DNA of 48,153 nucleotides from the NCBI GenBank assembly GCA_017615325.1, contig JAGAAI010000052.1, positions 1 to 48,153 of the forward strand, written 5' to 3'. This DNA comes from Clostridiales bacterium (GTDB taxonomy: Bacteria; Bacillota; Clostridia; Saccharofermentanales; Saccharofermentanaceae). The notes under the pieces were generated by a model, which searched no databases, had not been told where the DNA came from, and saw only the letters and a list, made by a program, of their open reading frames with translations. The stretch's first letter is position 1. Each line of letters begins with the position of its first letter. This document shows positions 1-9,700 of the stretch, in pieces. Position numbers and translations under genes: made by a program.

Positions 1-234
1 AACGCCTGCAAGCATTGCATCGTAGCCTGCCGCAGTGATGCCTGCTGCAAGAGCAGCTTCGAGCATCGTGCCGGAGATCCTTGTATCGCGTCCTATCAGT
101 ATCCTGCCCTTCTTGTCAGAAGACCCTCCTGCCAGGACCTTAGCACCTGCGTAACCTAATCTGAAAGCAAGCCTTGCATCGAGCTTGCCGTTTGCGATTC
201 CTCTTACTCCGTCTGTTCCAAACATTCTGGACAT
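1..234 (-). CDS. glmM: Phosphoglucosamine mutase GlmM, N-terminal part (gene runs off the window)
   Basis: Only the first 78 codons are visible; the rest lies beyond base 1. The translation begins [12 protein letters not shown] and continues through GRDTRISG, the typical start of GlmM, which converts glucosamine-6-phosphate to glucosamine-1-phosphate for peptidoglycan precursors in the cytoplasm. The catalytic phosphoserine loop is outside the window. The gene follows the cdaA-cdaR fusion by 44 bases on the same strand, matching the conserved cdaA-cdaR-glmM cluster of Firmicutes. The start is the ATG at 234; a GGAGGA lies somewhat far upstream (about 13 bases), so the start rests mainly on family similarity. 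Confidence 0.93.
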   Translation of the reverse strand, partial: MSRMFGTDGVRGIANGKLDARLAFRLGYAGAKVLAGGSSDKKGRILIGRDTRISGTMLEAALAAGITAAGYDAMLAGV

Positions 235-278
235 GATACTGCTCTTATCCTCCGATCAGATAACTTTTTTCGAGAAAC

Positions 279-1679
279 TCATTTTACTGAATAGACCGTA
301 ACAGATACAGTGTCAGGGAGCTGCCTCTCGACACGGAAAGTCCTGCCGGTACCGGCTGATTCGATCTTAACCTTAAGGTTATATACACCTGCAGAAGACG
401 GATCCAGCTCCGAATAATCGATAGTGGCGGTTATATCAGAAGGCACCAGGTTGCCGATCGCATTCTTACGTCCGACTACAGTGAGCTCACAGCTCTCAAC
501 AGGGTTGGTCGCATCGATGCCCTCAGGCATCTTGTCCTTCTCATACGTGATAGGAACCGTGATCGTCTTTGTGACAACAGGGTTGTTCTGTATCTGGATA
601 TAGAGCCACAAGGTGAGCGACAGGATGAATGACAGAATGAGGAAGAATATCTTCTGTCCGACGCTCACGTTCTGGAATCCGTTGATATCGACAGCATCCT
701 TAGTGCGGATCTCGTGCTTCTCTGACACGATCCCGTCAGCTTCGATCCTGGTAGTCTTGGCGCTTTCGGGCACCATGATGCCTTTCTTCTTGTGCTTCTT
801 ACGTTCTGCGGGATCTGCAACGCCCAGAAGATATGAGAGATTCGCTTTAAGTTCTTCAGCAGATCTCATCTCATATAATCTGCCGCTTACGGCAATGGAT
901 ATAGTACCGCGTTCCTCGGACACAACGACTACGACAGTATCACCGAGTTCGCTGGCGCCTACTGCGGCACGGTGTCTTGTGCCTGACTTCTCGAGTTCAT
1001 GCATCGTTACGGCCAGGGGCACGTGACATCTTGCCGCGATGATGACGCCGTTCCTTATGAGAAGTCCGCCGTCGTGCATGGGAGATCCCTTATAGAAGAT
1101 GCTCTGGAGGACCGAGCTTTTGACCGTGGATTCGAAGTGGACCGCATTCTCCTGCTCGGTAAGCTCGTTGAGCTTGGTATTGCGTTCGATAAGTATCAGG
1201 GCGCCGGTATAGGAAGCGGACATGGCAGCACATGCATCGCAGATCTCCTTGACCATCGCCTTGGTATGATCTGTATATGCTTCATTGGGCTTCTTTACGA
1301 AGATCCCTTTGACCTGACCTGATGTACGCAGACCTACTGTCTCGAGAACCCTTCTAAGCTCGGGCTGGAAGAGGATGATAAAGAAGATCGCAAAGACATA
1401 GAGGAGCCTGTTAAAGAGGAAGGATACCATGTCCATTCCGAGGATCGTACAGAAGAGAACGAATACAAGGACAAGAACGATGCCCTTGATGAGCTGCCAG
1501 GCACGGGTCTGTCTTACAAAGACCAAGATCCAGTAAAAGAGGAGCGTAACGACTACAACGTCGATCACATAGCGGATGAAATCCCAGGGGCCACCGAAAA
1601 AGAGATAACCACTGTTCAAACTCTTGAAAAGCTCGTTTATGAATTTAATGATCTCGGTTATAAAATCACTGTTGCCCAT
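279..1679 (-). CDS. cdaA: Fused diadenylate cyclase CdaA and regulator CdaR (YbbR domain)
   Basis: A 466-residue membrane protein. Residues about 36-105 form three hydrophobic segments, followed by a DisA_N/DAC domain (about 110-285) that makes c-di-AMP from two ATP. The RHR motif is at 235-237; the usual DGA motif reads DGG (203-205, in SPMHDGG). After a Lys-rich linker (293-300) and about 40 further residues there is a fourth membrane segment (about 341-361) and one YbbR-type beta domain to the C-terminus (about 365-466), expected outside the membrane. In most Firmicutes CdaA (about 270 aa) and CdaR are separate adjacent genes ahead of glmM; here one reading frame covers both, with a single YbbR repeat instead of several. 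No frameshift or second start with a good ribosome site is visible between the halves. An extended -10 promoter lies upstream. Confidence 0.92.
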   Translation of the reverse strand: MGNSDFITEIIKFINELFKSLNSGYLFFGGPWDFIRYVIDVVVVTLLFYWILVFVRQTRAWQLIKGIVLVLVFVLFCTILGMDMVSFLFNRLLYVFAIFFIILFQPELRRVLETVGLRTSGQVKGIFVKKPNEAYTDHTKAMVKEICDACAAMSASYTGALILIERNTKLNELTEQENAVHFESTVKSSVLQSIFYKGSPMHDGGLLIRNGVIIAARCHVPLAVTMHELEKSGTRHRAAVGASELGDTVVVVVSEERGTISIAVSGRLYEMRSAEELKANLSYLLGVADPAERKKHKKKGIMVPESAKTTRIEADGIVSEKHEIRTKDAVDINGFQNVSVGQKIFFLILSFILSLTLWLYIQIQNNPVVTKTITVPITYEKDKMPEGIDATNPVESCELTVVGRKNAIGNLVPSDITATIDYSELDPSSAGVYNLKVKIESAGTGRTFRVERQLPDTVSVTVYSVK

Positions 1680-1697
1680 AAGTTCCGTCCGGCACTA

Positions 1698-1719
1698 ATA
1701 ATATTTCAAAAAATATTAT
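1698..1719. repeat. AT-only inverted repeat downstream of the cdaA promoter
   Basis: A perfect 9-bp stem (ATAATATTT / AAATATTAT) with a 4-base loop lies between the -10 box and the cdaA start, partly overlapping the -10 box. It could be an operator or just AT-rich promoter DNA; nothing proves function. Confidence 0.35.
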
Positions 1720-1745
1720 AGCATATTATATAAGGACTTTCTCAA
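1715..1745 (-). promoter_or_regulatory. Predicted sigma-A promoter of cdaA-cdaR-glmM
   Basis: Read on the minus strand: -35 TTGAGA (1740-1745), 19-base spacer, -10 TATAAT (1715-1720) preceded by TGC, giving an extended -10 (TGCTATAAT). The spacer is long, but the extended -10 compensates. Confidence 0.6.
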
Positions 1746-1763
1746 GGCATAAATGAGTGAATA

Positions 1764-3659
1764 CTATTCAGTCAGAGCCATATATTCCTCGTAAAGGCTT
1801 TCGATCCTGGATGCGTTATCCGAGTATTCCCTGTATACAGTGTCGTCCTTGGCATCTGCAAACATCCCTTCGAGTTCTGTCTGTCTTGCCTCGAGTTTTT
1901 CTATCTCCTGCTCGATATGACGGATCCTGTTCCTCTCTGCTGCCCGTTCTTTCCTGGCCTTCGCTTTGTTGACCTGGGACTTGTCGTCTTCCTTGGGTTT
2001 AACTTCTTCCTTATCATCTGCGACAGGATCTGCCGTAGTTACGACTTCTGTCTTACATGCATTCCTGTAATAGGAATACTTATCGAAAAGCTTTCCTGTC
2101 CCTCCGATAAAGCCCAAGACCCTGTCCGCACACTTTTCGATAAAGTAACGGTCATGGCTTACCGAGATGACGGCGCCGTCGTACATTCCGATCGCATCCT
2201 CAAGTATCTCACGTGATCTCATATCAAGGTGATTCGTAGGCTCGTCAAGGAACAGGATATCCGGGGACTCGGCAAGAAGGCAGCCCAGATAGAGCCTTGA
2301 CCTCTCTCCTCCCGACAGGACCCTGATGGGCTTGAACACGTCATCTCCCATAAAGCCGAACCTGGCAAGGTAGGTCCTTGCAGCTGATACAGTCATATCT
2401 GTCCTCGAGATAAGCTCGTCGTAACAGGAAAGATCCTCGTTATCGAAAGGAACGAACTGACCCATTATGCCGCACTTGGCCGTCTCACTTATAAGGATCT
2501 TGCCCGTAAAGCCCATGACCTTGCCCAGGAGGATGTTGATCATGGTGGTCTTGCCGCAGCCGTTAGGGCCGCAAAGAAAGATCTTATCATGCGCCTTAAG
2601 TTCAAATGAAATATCCGTGAATAACTTATGCCCGTCAAAGGACATCCCGACCAGGTCAGCTTTCAGGAGTATCTTGTCTTCAGCGCCGCTCCTTTCAACA
2701 GGTACGGGCGCAAAGCTCATCTTAGCAAACTCAGCCGGCATCTTTGCTTTCTCCCTATCAAGGATCGCACCTAACTTATCGATCATCTTCTCTCTCTGAT
2801 GGTAACCCGATATATTCCGGTGCGACAGGAAGGTCTGCTTAACGTCTTCCTGGTGAGCCAGTTCCTTCTCCAGGGCCTCTATCCTGTCCTGCTGCATCTT
2901 TATGAAGGCAGCCTTCTGTTCAACATAGCTCGTATAGTTACCGCGATAGCAGCTAACGGACCCGCCGTCCAATTCAATGACCCTGTTCGCAAAGCGGTCG
3001 ATAAAGAATCTGTCATGGGATATGACGAACACGGCTCCGCCATAGGATGCCAGGTATTCTTCAAGCCACTCAGCCGCATCTACATCCAGGTGGTTCGTAG
3101 GCTCGTCCAGCATAAGGATATCCGGGTGTTCTACCGTAAGACGGGCCAGGGCAACCCTCATCATCTCTCCTCCCGACAGGCCCTTAAAGTCAGTTCTGTC
3201 CCGAAGATAACTGATACCGAGTCCTGCCATCGCGGAAGTGATGTTATATTCATAATCGTATCCGCCGAGGGATTCGAAGTCATTATTTGCGGAAGAATAT
3301 TCCTCCATCGCCAAGGACAGCTTATCCGGATCGTCAGCGCAAAGGGCTATCTTCTGCTGGGCTTCGTTCATACGGGCTTCGGCATCGATAAGGGCTTTGG
3401 GCATAAGGGACATATCTGCCAGATCCATATCGCTGATATTCTGCGACAGGTACCCCACAACAGTATTGCCGTGCCTTATGACCTTGCCGGAATCAGGCTT
3501 CACAAGTCCTTCTATTATCTTAAACAAGGTTGACTTGCCTGCACCGTTATCGCCGATGAATGCGATCTTGTCTCCCTTGTTGACACGCAAAGATATGCCG
3601 TCAAGGAGTTCCCTTGAGGCGTAGGACATATGTATATCTTCAAGACTTAATAAAGGCAC
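1764..3659 (-). CDS. ABC-F family ATPase (duplicated ABC domains, no membrane part)
   Basis: About 631 residues from the preferred GTG start at 3659, which has AAGGGAA eight bases upstream; an in-frame ATG at 3710 would add a 17-residue tail that does not look like the family. Two ABC ATPase domains: the first with Walker A GDNGAGKST (about 36-44) and signature LSGGEMMR, the second with GPNGCGKTT and LSGGERSR. Both end in DEPTNHLD boxes. A charged, coiled-coil-like C-terminal tail (KARKERAAERNR then Glu-rich helices) resembles the Uup/YkpA class. Such soluble ABC-F proteins act on the ribosome as translation factors or antibiotic-protection proteins; which one cannot be decided from sequence alone. 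It is divergent from the MATE exporter, sharing an intergenic region of about 110 bases. Confidence 0.9.
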   Translation of the reverse strand: MPLLSLEDIHMSYASRELLDGISLRVNKGDKIAFIGDNGAGKSTLFKIIEGLVKPDSGKVIRHGNTVVGYLSQNISDMDLADMSLMPKALIDAEARMNEAQQKIALCADDPDKLSLAMEEYSSANNDFESLGGYDYEYNITSAMAGLGISYLRDRTDFKGLSGGEMMRVALARLTVEHPDILMLDEPTNHLDVDAAEWLEEYLASYGGAVFVISHDRFFIDRFANRVIELDGGSVSCYRGNYTSYVEQKAAFIKMQQDRIEALEKELAHQEDVKQTFLSHRNISGYHQREKMIDKLGAILDREKAKMPAEFAKMSFAPVPVERSGAEDKILLKADLVGMSFDGHKLFTDISFELKAHDKIFLCGPNGCGKTTMINILLGKVMGFTGKILISETAKCGIMGQFVPFDNEDLSCYDELISRTDMTVSAARTYLARFGFMGDDVFKPIRVLSGGERSRLYLGCLLAESPDILFLDEPTNHLDMRSREILEDAIGMYDGAVISVSHDRYFIEKCADRVLGFIGGTGKLFDKYSYYRNACKTEVVTTADPVADDKEEVKPKEDDKSQVNKAKARKERAAERNRIRHIEQEIEKLEARQTELEGMFADAKDDTVYREYSDNASRIESLYEEYMALTE

Positions 3660-3672
3660 TGTTTTAATTCCC

Positions 3673-3700
3673 TTGCAAATTACCAGATTAACCATATAAT
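3673..3700 (+). promoter_or_regulatory. Predicted promoter of the MATE exporter
   Basis: TTGCAA (3673-3678), 16-base spacer, TATAAT (3695-3700). It sits just upstream of the divergent ABC-F start, so the two genes share a compact control region. Confidence 0.6.
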
Positions 3701-3726
3701 GATACAACATATTATCATTCTTTTCT

Positions 3727-3749
3727 TGATCATCTTAGGGGGATGATCA
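3727..3749. promoter_or_regulatory. Hairpin/operator-like palindrome in the MATE leader
   Basis: Perfect 8-bp inverted repeat TGATCATC / GATGATCA around a 7-base loop, between the predicted -10 box and the AAGGAGGGGG ribosome site. It could bind a regulator or fold in the 5' leader; no T-run follows, so it is not a terminator. Confidence 0.45.
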
Positions 3750-3772
3750 GAAGTCATTAAGGAGGGGGAACA

Positions 3773-5149
3773 ATGGCATCCAAAACAGATATGGACATGA
3801 CTTGCGGTAACCCCATGTCCATAATCCTGAAGTTCACCTGGCCCCTTATGCTGGGCAACATAATCCAACAGCTCTACAATATCGTTGATACCATCATTGT
3901 CGGCAGGTTCGTCGGCGAGAATGCGCTGGCAGCTGTAGGATCGACCGGAACTGTCATGTTTCTCTTCTTCGGCATAGCAAACGGAATGGTAACCGGATTT
4001 ACCGTGCTTACAAGCCAACGCTACGGCGCCAAGGACGAGGACGGTGTTAAGCAGACTGTTACGAACGGGGCATACCTCTGTATATTGGTTGCTCTGATAC
4101 AGGTAACATTAAGCGTTGTTTTCATGAAAGATCTCCTTACCCTGATGAACACACCACAGGAGATCTTCGATGATGCGTATGCCTATATCTCCACTATCTG
4201 TATGGGCATGATCGCAACGATCTTTTATAATTATTCAGCCTCGTTAATGAGGGCTATCGGCAACAGCAAGATTCCCCTCTTCCTTCTCATGATCGCGGCA
4301 GGTCTTAATGTCATATTGGATCTGGTATTCATAATCGTTTTCGGATTGGGAACATTCGGAGCCGCATTCGCAACAGTACTGTCCCAGACTGTATCAGCCG
4401 TCCTGGCGATCATCTATATTGCAGCAAAAGTTCCTGTATTAAAGCCTCAGGCAAGGCACTGGAAAATCCACGGGCGCACAGCCGGAAGACAGATCGTATT
4501 GGGTCTTCCCATGGCGCTCCAATACGGGATCACGGCTTCCGGCACCGTCATAATGCAGAGTGCGATCAACCGCTTTGGTGCCGTAGCAGTTACGGCTGTC
4601 ACGGCTACCAACAAGTTCCAGGGCCTGATCACGATGGGGATCTTCTCTGTAGGTCAGACCATGCCGGCTTACGTCGGCCAGAACACGGGTGCCCGCAAGA
4701 TGTCAAGGATCAGGGAAGGCATAATAGCTGCCATGAAGCTGTATGCCGTCTACTGCGCTGTTGCAGCGGTCTTATCAATAACGCTCACGCCTTTTGTAAT
4801 GAGGATCTTTTTTGCGCCCGGCGTTGACATATCGATCTATATTCCCTACGCAATGATCTATGTCGTAGAGTGCGTAATATGCTACTTCCCTCTTGCACTG
4901 ATCTTCATCTTCCGTAATTCCATGCAGGGTGCGGGCTACGCATTTACCGCCATGATCTTAGGCATCAGCGAGTTCATTGCAAGGCTCATCTGTTCCTTCC
5001 TTTCCATGTATCTATCCAACTACTATCTTGCCGTAGGTGCAGACCCCATAGCATGGGTTACTGCAGGCATCTTCGGCATGTTCCTCGCAAGCATCGTTTT
5101 CGGGAAACTCAAAAAGAAATGGGCCAGCGAGACCATACACGCCGTGTGA
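3773..5149 (+). CDS. MATE family efflux transporter
   Basis: A 458-residue polytopic membrane protein with about 12 hydrophobic segments arranged as two similar halves. It opens with a short polar N-terminus and the typical MATE first helix region (WPLMLGNIIQQLYNIVDTIIVG). MATE proteins export drugs or metabolites in exchange for Na+ or H+. The start has a very strong ribosome site (AAGGAGGGGG, 4 bases before ATG). It is divergently transcribed from the ABC-F gene; if that protein is of the antibiotic-protection type the pair could form a resistance locus, but this is only inference. Substrate unknown. Confidence 0.92.
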   Translation: MASKTDMDMTCGNPMSIILKFTWPLMLGNIIQQLYNIVDTIIVGRFVGENALAAVGSTGTVMFLFFGIANGMVTGFTVLTSQRYGAKDEDGVKQTVTNGAYLCILVALIQVTLSVVFMKDLLTLMNTPQEIFDDAYAYISTICMGMIATIFYNYSASLMRAIGNSKIPLFLLMIAAGLNVILDLVFIIVFGLGTFGAAFATVLSQTVSAVLAIIYIAAKVPVLKPQARHWKIHGRTAGRQIVLGLPMALQYGITASGTVIMQSAINRFGAVAVTAVTATNKFQGLITMGIFSVGQTMPAYVGQNTGARKMSRIREGIIAAMKLYAVYCAVAAVLSITLTPFVMRIFFAPGVDISIYIPYAMIYVVECVICYFPLALIFIFRNSMQGAGYAFTAMILGISEFIARLICSFLSMYLSNYYLAVGADPIAWVTAGIFGMFLASIVFGKLKKKWASETIHAV

Positions 5150-5161
5150 CGCCTTTTGCCT

Positions 5162-5191
5162 TTGGCAAACTTACATTAACTGATATATAAT
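5162..5191 (+). promoter_or_regulatory. Predicted promoter of the DHH phosphoesterase gene
   Basis: TTGGCA (5162-5167), 18-base spacer, TATAAT (5186-5191), 31 bases before the ATG. Confidence 0.6.
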
Positions 5192-5222
5192 TGAGGGCAG
5201 CAATTGCGAGAGGACATTACAT

Positions 5223-6713
5223 ATGCAACTTAAAGACCTGCTCTCATTTGACGATATAGTCATCCAGTGTCACGATAATCCAGATGCCGATTCACTGGCA
5301 TCGGGCTTTGCTCTGTACATCTATTTCCAGAAGAACGGCAAAGATCCCGTATTCATATACCGCGGTCAGAATCAGATAATGAAGAGCAATCTTACGATCA
5401 TGGTGGAAGACCTTGGGATCCCGGTATCCTACGAACCCGATTTTGACAGGATCCCCGAACTCCTTATCACCTGTGACTGCCAATATGGCCAGAAGAACGT
5501 TACCTTAACTCCCGCAAAAACGGTCGCAGTGATCGACCACCACCAGGTAACAGTCGACCTCCCCGAACTTTCCGAAGTCAGGAGCAGCGTCAGTTCGTGT
5601 TCAACCGTCATCTGGGATATGATGCGTGCTGAAGGCTTTAACGTTACCGAGAACAAGAACCTCTCCACTGCCCTTTACTACGGGCTCTATACGGATTCCA
5701 ACAGACTTAGCGAGATCTTCCACCCGCTGGACCGTGACATGATCGATTCTCTCATAGTCAACAAGAGCCTCATTACAAAGATGAGTAATGCCAACATCTC
5801 ATTGGAGGAACTCGAGATCACGGGTGAAGCGATCTTAAACCTCGAGTACCATGAAGAGAGACGTTATCTGATCTTAAGATCCAAACCATGTGACCCTAAC
5901 ATCTTAGGCCTCATAAGTGATTTCATCATCGAGACTGCCGGTGTCGATGTCTGTCTTGCATATTATGTAAGCCCCTCCGAGATCAAGCTCTCGGTCAGAT
6001 CCTGCACACGTGAGATCCACGCAAATGAACTCGCCAAGTTCATAGCTGACGGCATCGGCGGAGGCGGCGGACACATAACAAAAGCCGGCGCAACGATAAG
6101 ACCCGAACTCTTAACAGACGATGCCGATAACACCATAAATCTCCGTATGCGCAACTACTACGACAGATATGAGGTCCTCTATGCAGATAAGATCACACTC
6201 GACATGGAAGGAATGCAGGCATACGAGAAACGCGACCAGAAATTGGGCGCAGTCAAGCTTGCTGACGTCTTCCCTTGCGGAACCCAGGTCGAAGTAAGGA
6301 CCCTGGAAGGCGATGCCAACTTCACCATCAGCGACGACCAGTATATCCTGATCGGCATAGAGGGTGAGATCTGGCCTATTAACGAAGCCAAGCTCATGAA
6401 CAGTTACAATATTACTGGCTTTAAATATCAGGGAGATTTCGAATACGAACCTGAGATCAAAGATCTTGCTACAGGCGAAGTAAAGAAAGTCTCGCCCTTT
6501 GCCATGACCATAATAAGTCCTCCGGGGTCAGCGAGGATCTTCGCAAAACCTCTGGACCACCCCATAAAGCTCTTCACTGTCTGGAACGAAGAGAAATACT
6601 ATTCCGGCGACATCGGTGACTATATAGCCGTCAGAGAAGACGACGAGCACGATATCTACGTCATCGCAGGAAGACTATTCGATAAGCTCTATAAGCCTTC
6701 AGGGATCGTCTGA
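5223..6713 (+). CDS. DHH/DHHA1 phosphoesterase with a duplicated C-terminal module
   Basis: 496 residues, cytoplasmic (no membrane segment). DHH domain: HDNPDADS (17-24), acidic pair region near 84-86, DHH at 105-107, YTDS (156-159). DHHA1 domain: the glycine-rich GGGGHITKAG at 280-289. These are the metal and substrate residues of NrnA/GdpP-type enzymes, which cleave nanoRNAs, pAp or cyclic dinucleotides. NrnA is about 310-340 aa; this protein has about 165 extra residues. The extension holds two related segments, about 344-395 and 439-491, each with a GDYI/DQYI strand and an aromatic [FM]..[LS]Y ending, like small modules I associate with phage-type proteins (PGDYI..G..GE.WP). Role of the extension unknown. 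The stop is 5 bases from the stop of the convergent TIR gene. Ribosome site GAGAGGA. Confidence 0.88.
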   Translation: MQLKDLLSFDDIVIQCHDNPDADSLASGFALYIYFQKNGKDPVFIYRGQNQIMKSNLTIMVEDLGIPVSYEPDFDRIPELLITCDCQYGQKNVTLTPAKTVAVIDHHQVTVDLPELSEVRSSVSSCSTVIWDMMRAEGFNVTENKNLSTALYYGLYTDSNRLSEIFHPLDRDMIDSLIVNKSLITKMSNANISLEELEITGEAILNLEYHEERRYLILRSKPCDPNILGLISDFIIETAGVDVCLAYYVSPSEIKLSVRSCTREIHANELAKFIADGIGGGGGHITKAGATIRPELLTDDADNTINLRMRNYYDRYEVLYADKITLDMEGMQAYEKRDQKLGAVKLADVFPCGTQVEVRTLEGDANFTISDDQYILIGIEGEIWPINEAKLMNSYNITGFKYQGDFEYEPEIKDLATGEVKKVSPFAMTIISPPGSARIFAKPLDHPIKLFTVWNEEKYYSGDIGDYIAVREDDEHDIYVIAGRLFDKLYKPSGIV

Positions 6714-6718
6714 TAAGG

Positions 6719-9700
6719 TCAGAGTCCGAACTGGGACCTCATATCCTCTGGCATCTCCTGACCCTCTAAGATCCTATATGCCTTATCCTTAAGGTCTTTA
6801 AGATCATAATGCCTGAAGTAGCCTATTACCTTGCCTTTGCCTTCAGGATTTGGCGAATAGGTATAGAATCTGTCATAGGGCATATTATATCCAATGCAAT
6901 CGGTAACATAGGCAAGCTCGATCCAGTCATTCGTATCAACAAGGACTACAAGTTCTTCCATCTGGATATATAAGATCTCTTTTTTCTCATCGAACCTTAA
7001 TGTAGCCTCAGGGGTGATGTTCTGATATGAACTGACAGGCGTTGATGATATGAACTCTCCCGTATTAGCATCATAGCGGCAAAGTTCGCTTTCGCTGTAT
7101 GCAACATAGAGGACGTTCTTTGCAAGGACCGGATCTTCTGCCACCATAAAGCCCAAAGGCAATTTGCTGTCACAAGACAATGAGAGTGCGGTCGTACCGT
7201 CTGTATTTACAGTCAGTATCTTTATGTTATCCGATATGATAAATCTTGAATCCGGACTGTCAAATTCTATCTTTTTTGTTCCGTCCCAGCCTTCCGGAAT
7301 ATCAACAGATATGCATTTTCCGTCAGCAAGATCAAATATATAGTCTCCCGAATCACCCGGCAGATAGATAAGTCCGGCTTCTTTATAGTATTGCGGTGCT
7401 TTGGCAACCCTGAAGTCTTCCGGCAAAGAAGGCTCATATTCCTTTATCTCTCCCGTAACGCTGTCCCAGAGCCAATATACCGACTTAGAGGCAGCACCAT
7501 AATAACCGCAGACCATTCCGTCATTCAGCTTACCGATCTTACTGATGTCCGAATAACCGTCATAGAGCTTATGTTCAACGGGGGCATCTCCCGAGATTGG
7601 ACATGCGGCTACGTATATCCCTTCTTTACTGTCTTTTATCACATAGAGATTATCGTCGTCGGATCCAAGGATCTTAACAGTCCCCAAGGCGACATCATCC
7701 TTGATAAGAAGATGCGTTCCGATGACTGTATTATTCCCGGGATCTATCATCATCACGGCATTTCCTTTATCTGTCGTAGTGAGGACAGCAACTACTTTAT
7801 CAGTTACAAGATATTTTCCGACAGATGATAGCGCGGAATCAGGGGTCTCCTGCCATTCATCATCATGTACACCTGTCTCGTAGTAGATCACATCCGTTCC
7901 ATAACTCTTCAGCAGATAGATACCGTTGTTAACGGTCAGCTTGCTGATCTCATCCGTAAGTGCATCGGAGATCCTTAACACGTCATTAGCGTTGGATGTC
8001 TGAGGGAAGCCGATACCGCCACCCCTCGTTATTATCATAGGCATCCCGTCTCCGTCTCTGTCACTCACGTCGATTATGGGATCATCAGTATGCCATTCAT
8101 AGACCTTCTCCCCTGTTTTGACATCATAAGCGCAGCAAAGATCCCCGGCATAACATGCCACAAGACCCTCTTCTCCAAGAAGGATCATGCCTCTTGTAAT
8201 AGCAAGGTCGGAAGTGATCTGTTCAGCTGTCCACACAGGCTTCATATCAGAACTGTTATACGAGGTGATAACGGAAGAATACGGGTTTAAGACAGACACT
8301 TTCATCATCTTAGCCGAAGCAGACCCTATATCGTTGGAGGAAGCCAGGAGGTGATCATTATCCGCCCAGATCAAACTGTTGAAAGAATTGTCAGTAAATC
8401 CGGAGACAACTACCTTCCCGGTCTTGATTTCATATACACCGCAATAGCTCTGTTCCCCGTTATAGAGCGAACTATATGCTATCTTATCTTCGGATGGAGA
8501 CAGACAGATATCTTCGACCGAAGCTTTTTCCCCGTTAGGATCAGCCGAAAGGTCATAGCGGGCAACGATATCACCGCTCTTAAGATCGATCCTGATCACC
8601 TCAGGTTCTCTCCTGACAGCACAAAGTACCGATCCGTCCCCTGTCATGACCGGATCTTCAGTAACAATGCCCAGCTTCTCAGTTAGAAACCAAAGGTCTT
8701 TGCCATCGTCTGCATTTAAGGCACGGAGACTGGAATCACCTAAAAGAAGGAGAGTTCCGTTGTCAGCGAAAAAAGCCCGTCTTACGGTATTGTCAGGATC
8801 ATGGAACACAAAGAGCTCTCTGTGATCTTCGGTATTCCAGACAATGACCCTGGAGGAACTGTCTATCGCAGCCAGCCTTGTCCCGTCTTCATTAAGAACA
8901 AAACTGCGGAGCTGGTTAGACTGGGAATAATTCCATGTGGAATGTATTGCAAGACCATTAGTTCCCTTGTAAGCAAGAGTCGCACGCGTCAGGGCGTGGA
9001 CCGCATCCGTCGTCACGGGATAATCCTCACCTTCCTTAGGCAAGGCCTCCAAGGCAAGGAACAAAGCGCCTATACGGTCCTCCTCCTTATCAAGCAGCTT
9101 CTCGGATTCGTTCGAAAGGTATTTGGACCTTGATACAAGTGAATCCCTGTATGCTGCATTGATCTTCTGCTTGCTGTAGAACATGTATCCGCCGAAAGCA
9201 AGAGCTGCTGCAAGAAGAATGCCACCTATAGCCATATTCCTTCTCATCCTGTATGCACGCTGGCGTCTTACCAGTTCATCGTAAGAGCAGCCTACAACTG
9301 CAGCTGCAAGTCTCGGGAGTTCTTCTTTCTTTGCTCTGGCAAAAGGCATCCTGTAATCACAGGACAAAGGCTCTACGGGAGTCTCGACTTCGTGGACCTC
9401 GCCCTTGCTGTCAGTCACCTTCCTGATATCGTGCTTTAGGATATCCGGGATGACATCTTCCGGCTCTCCGCCTGCCAGAACGGTCAGGATCTCCTTCTTT
9501 GTGTGGTTCCTTAAAAAGTACTCCATCTCCCTTTGGACCCATACGGAATCCTTGGTATTGGGAGAACAGATAACGATAAGGTAATCCGCCTTCTCAAGCG
9601 CATTGGAGATAGTATCGGTAAGGTCGCTCGTTATGGGGAGCTCATCCTTATCGCGGAAGATCCTCTCTATCTTCTTCTTCCCTGTCTTCTTCCTTATCCT

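Noticed and set aside
5152..5168. Hairpin TTTGCC-TTT-GGCAAA after the MATE gene as a terminator
   Set aside because: Only six base pairs and no T-run follows; the right arm is the -35 region of the next promoter.
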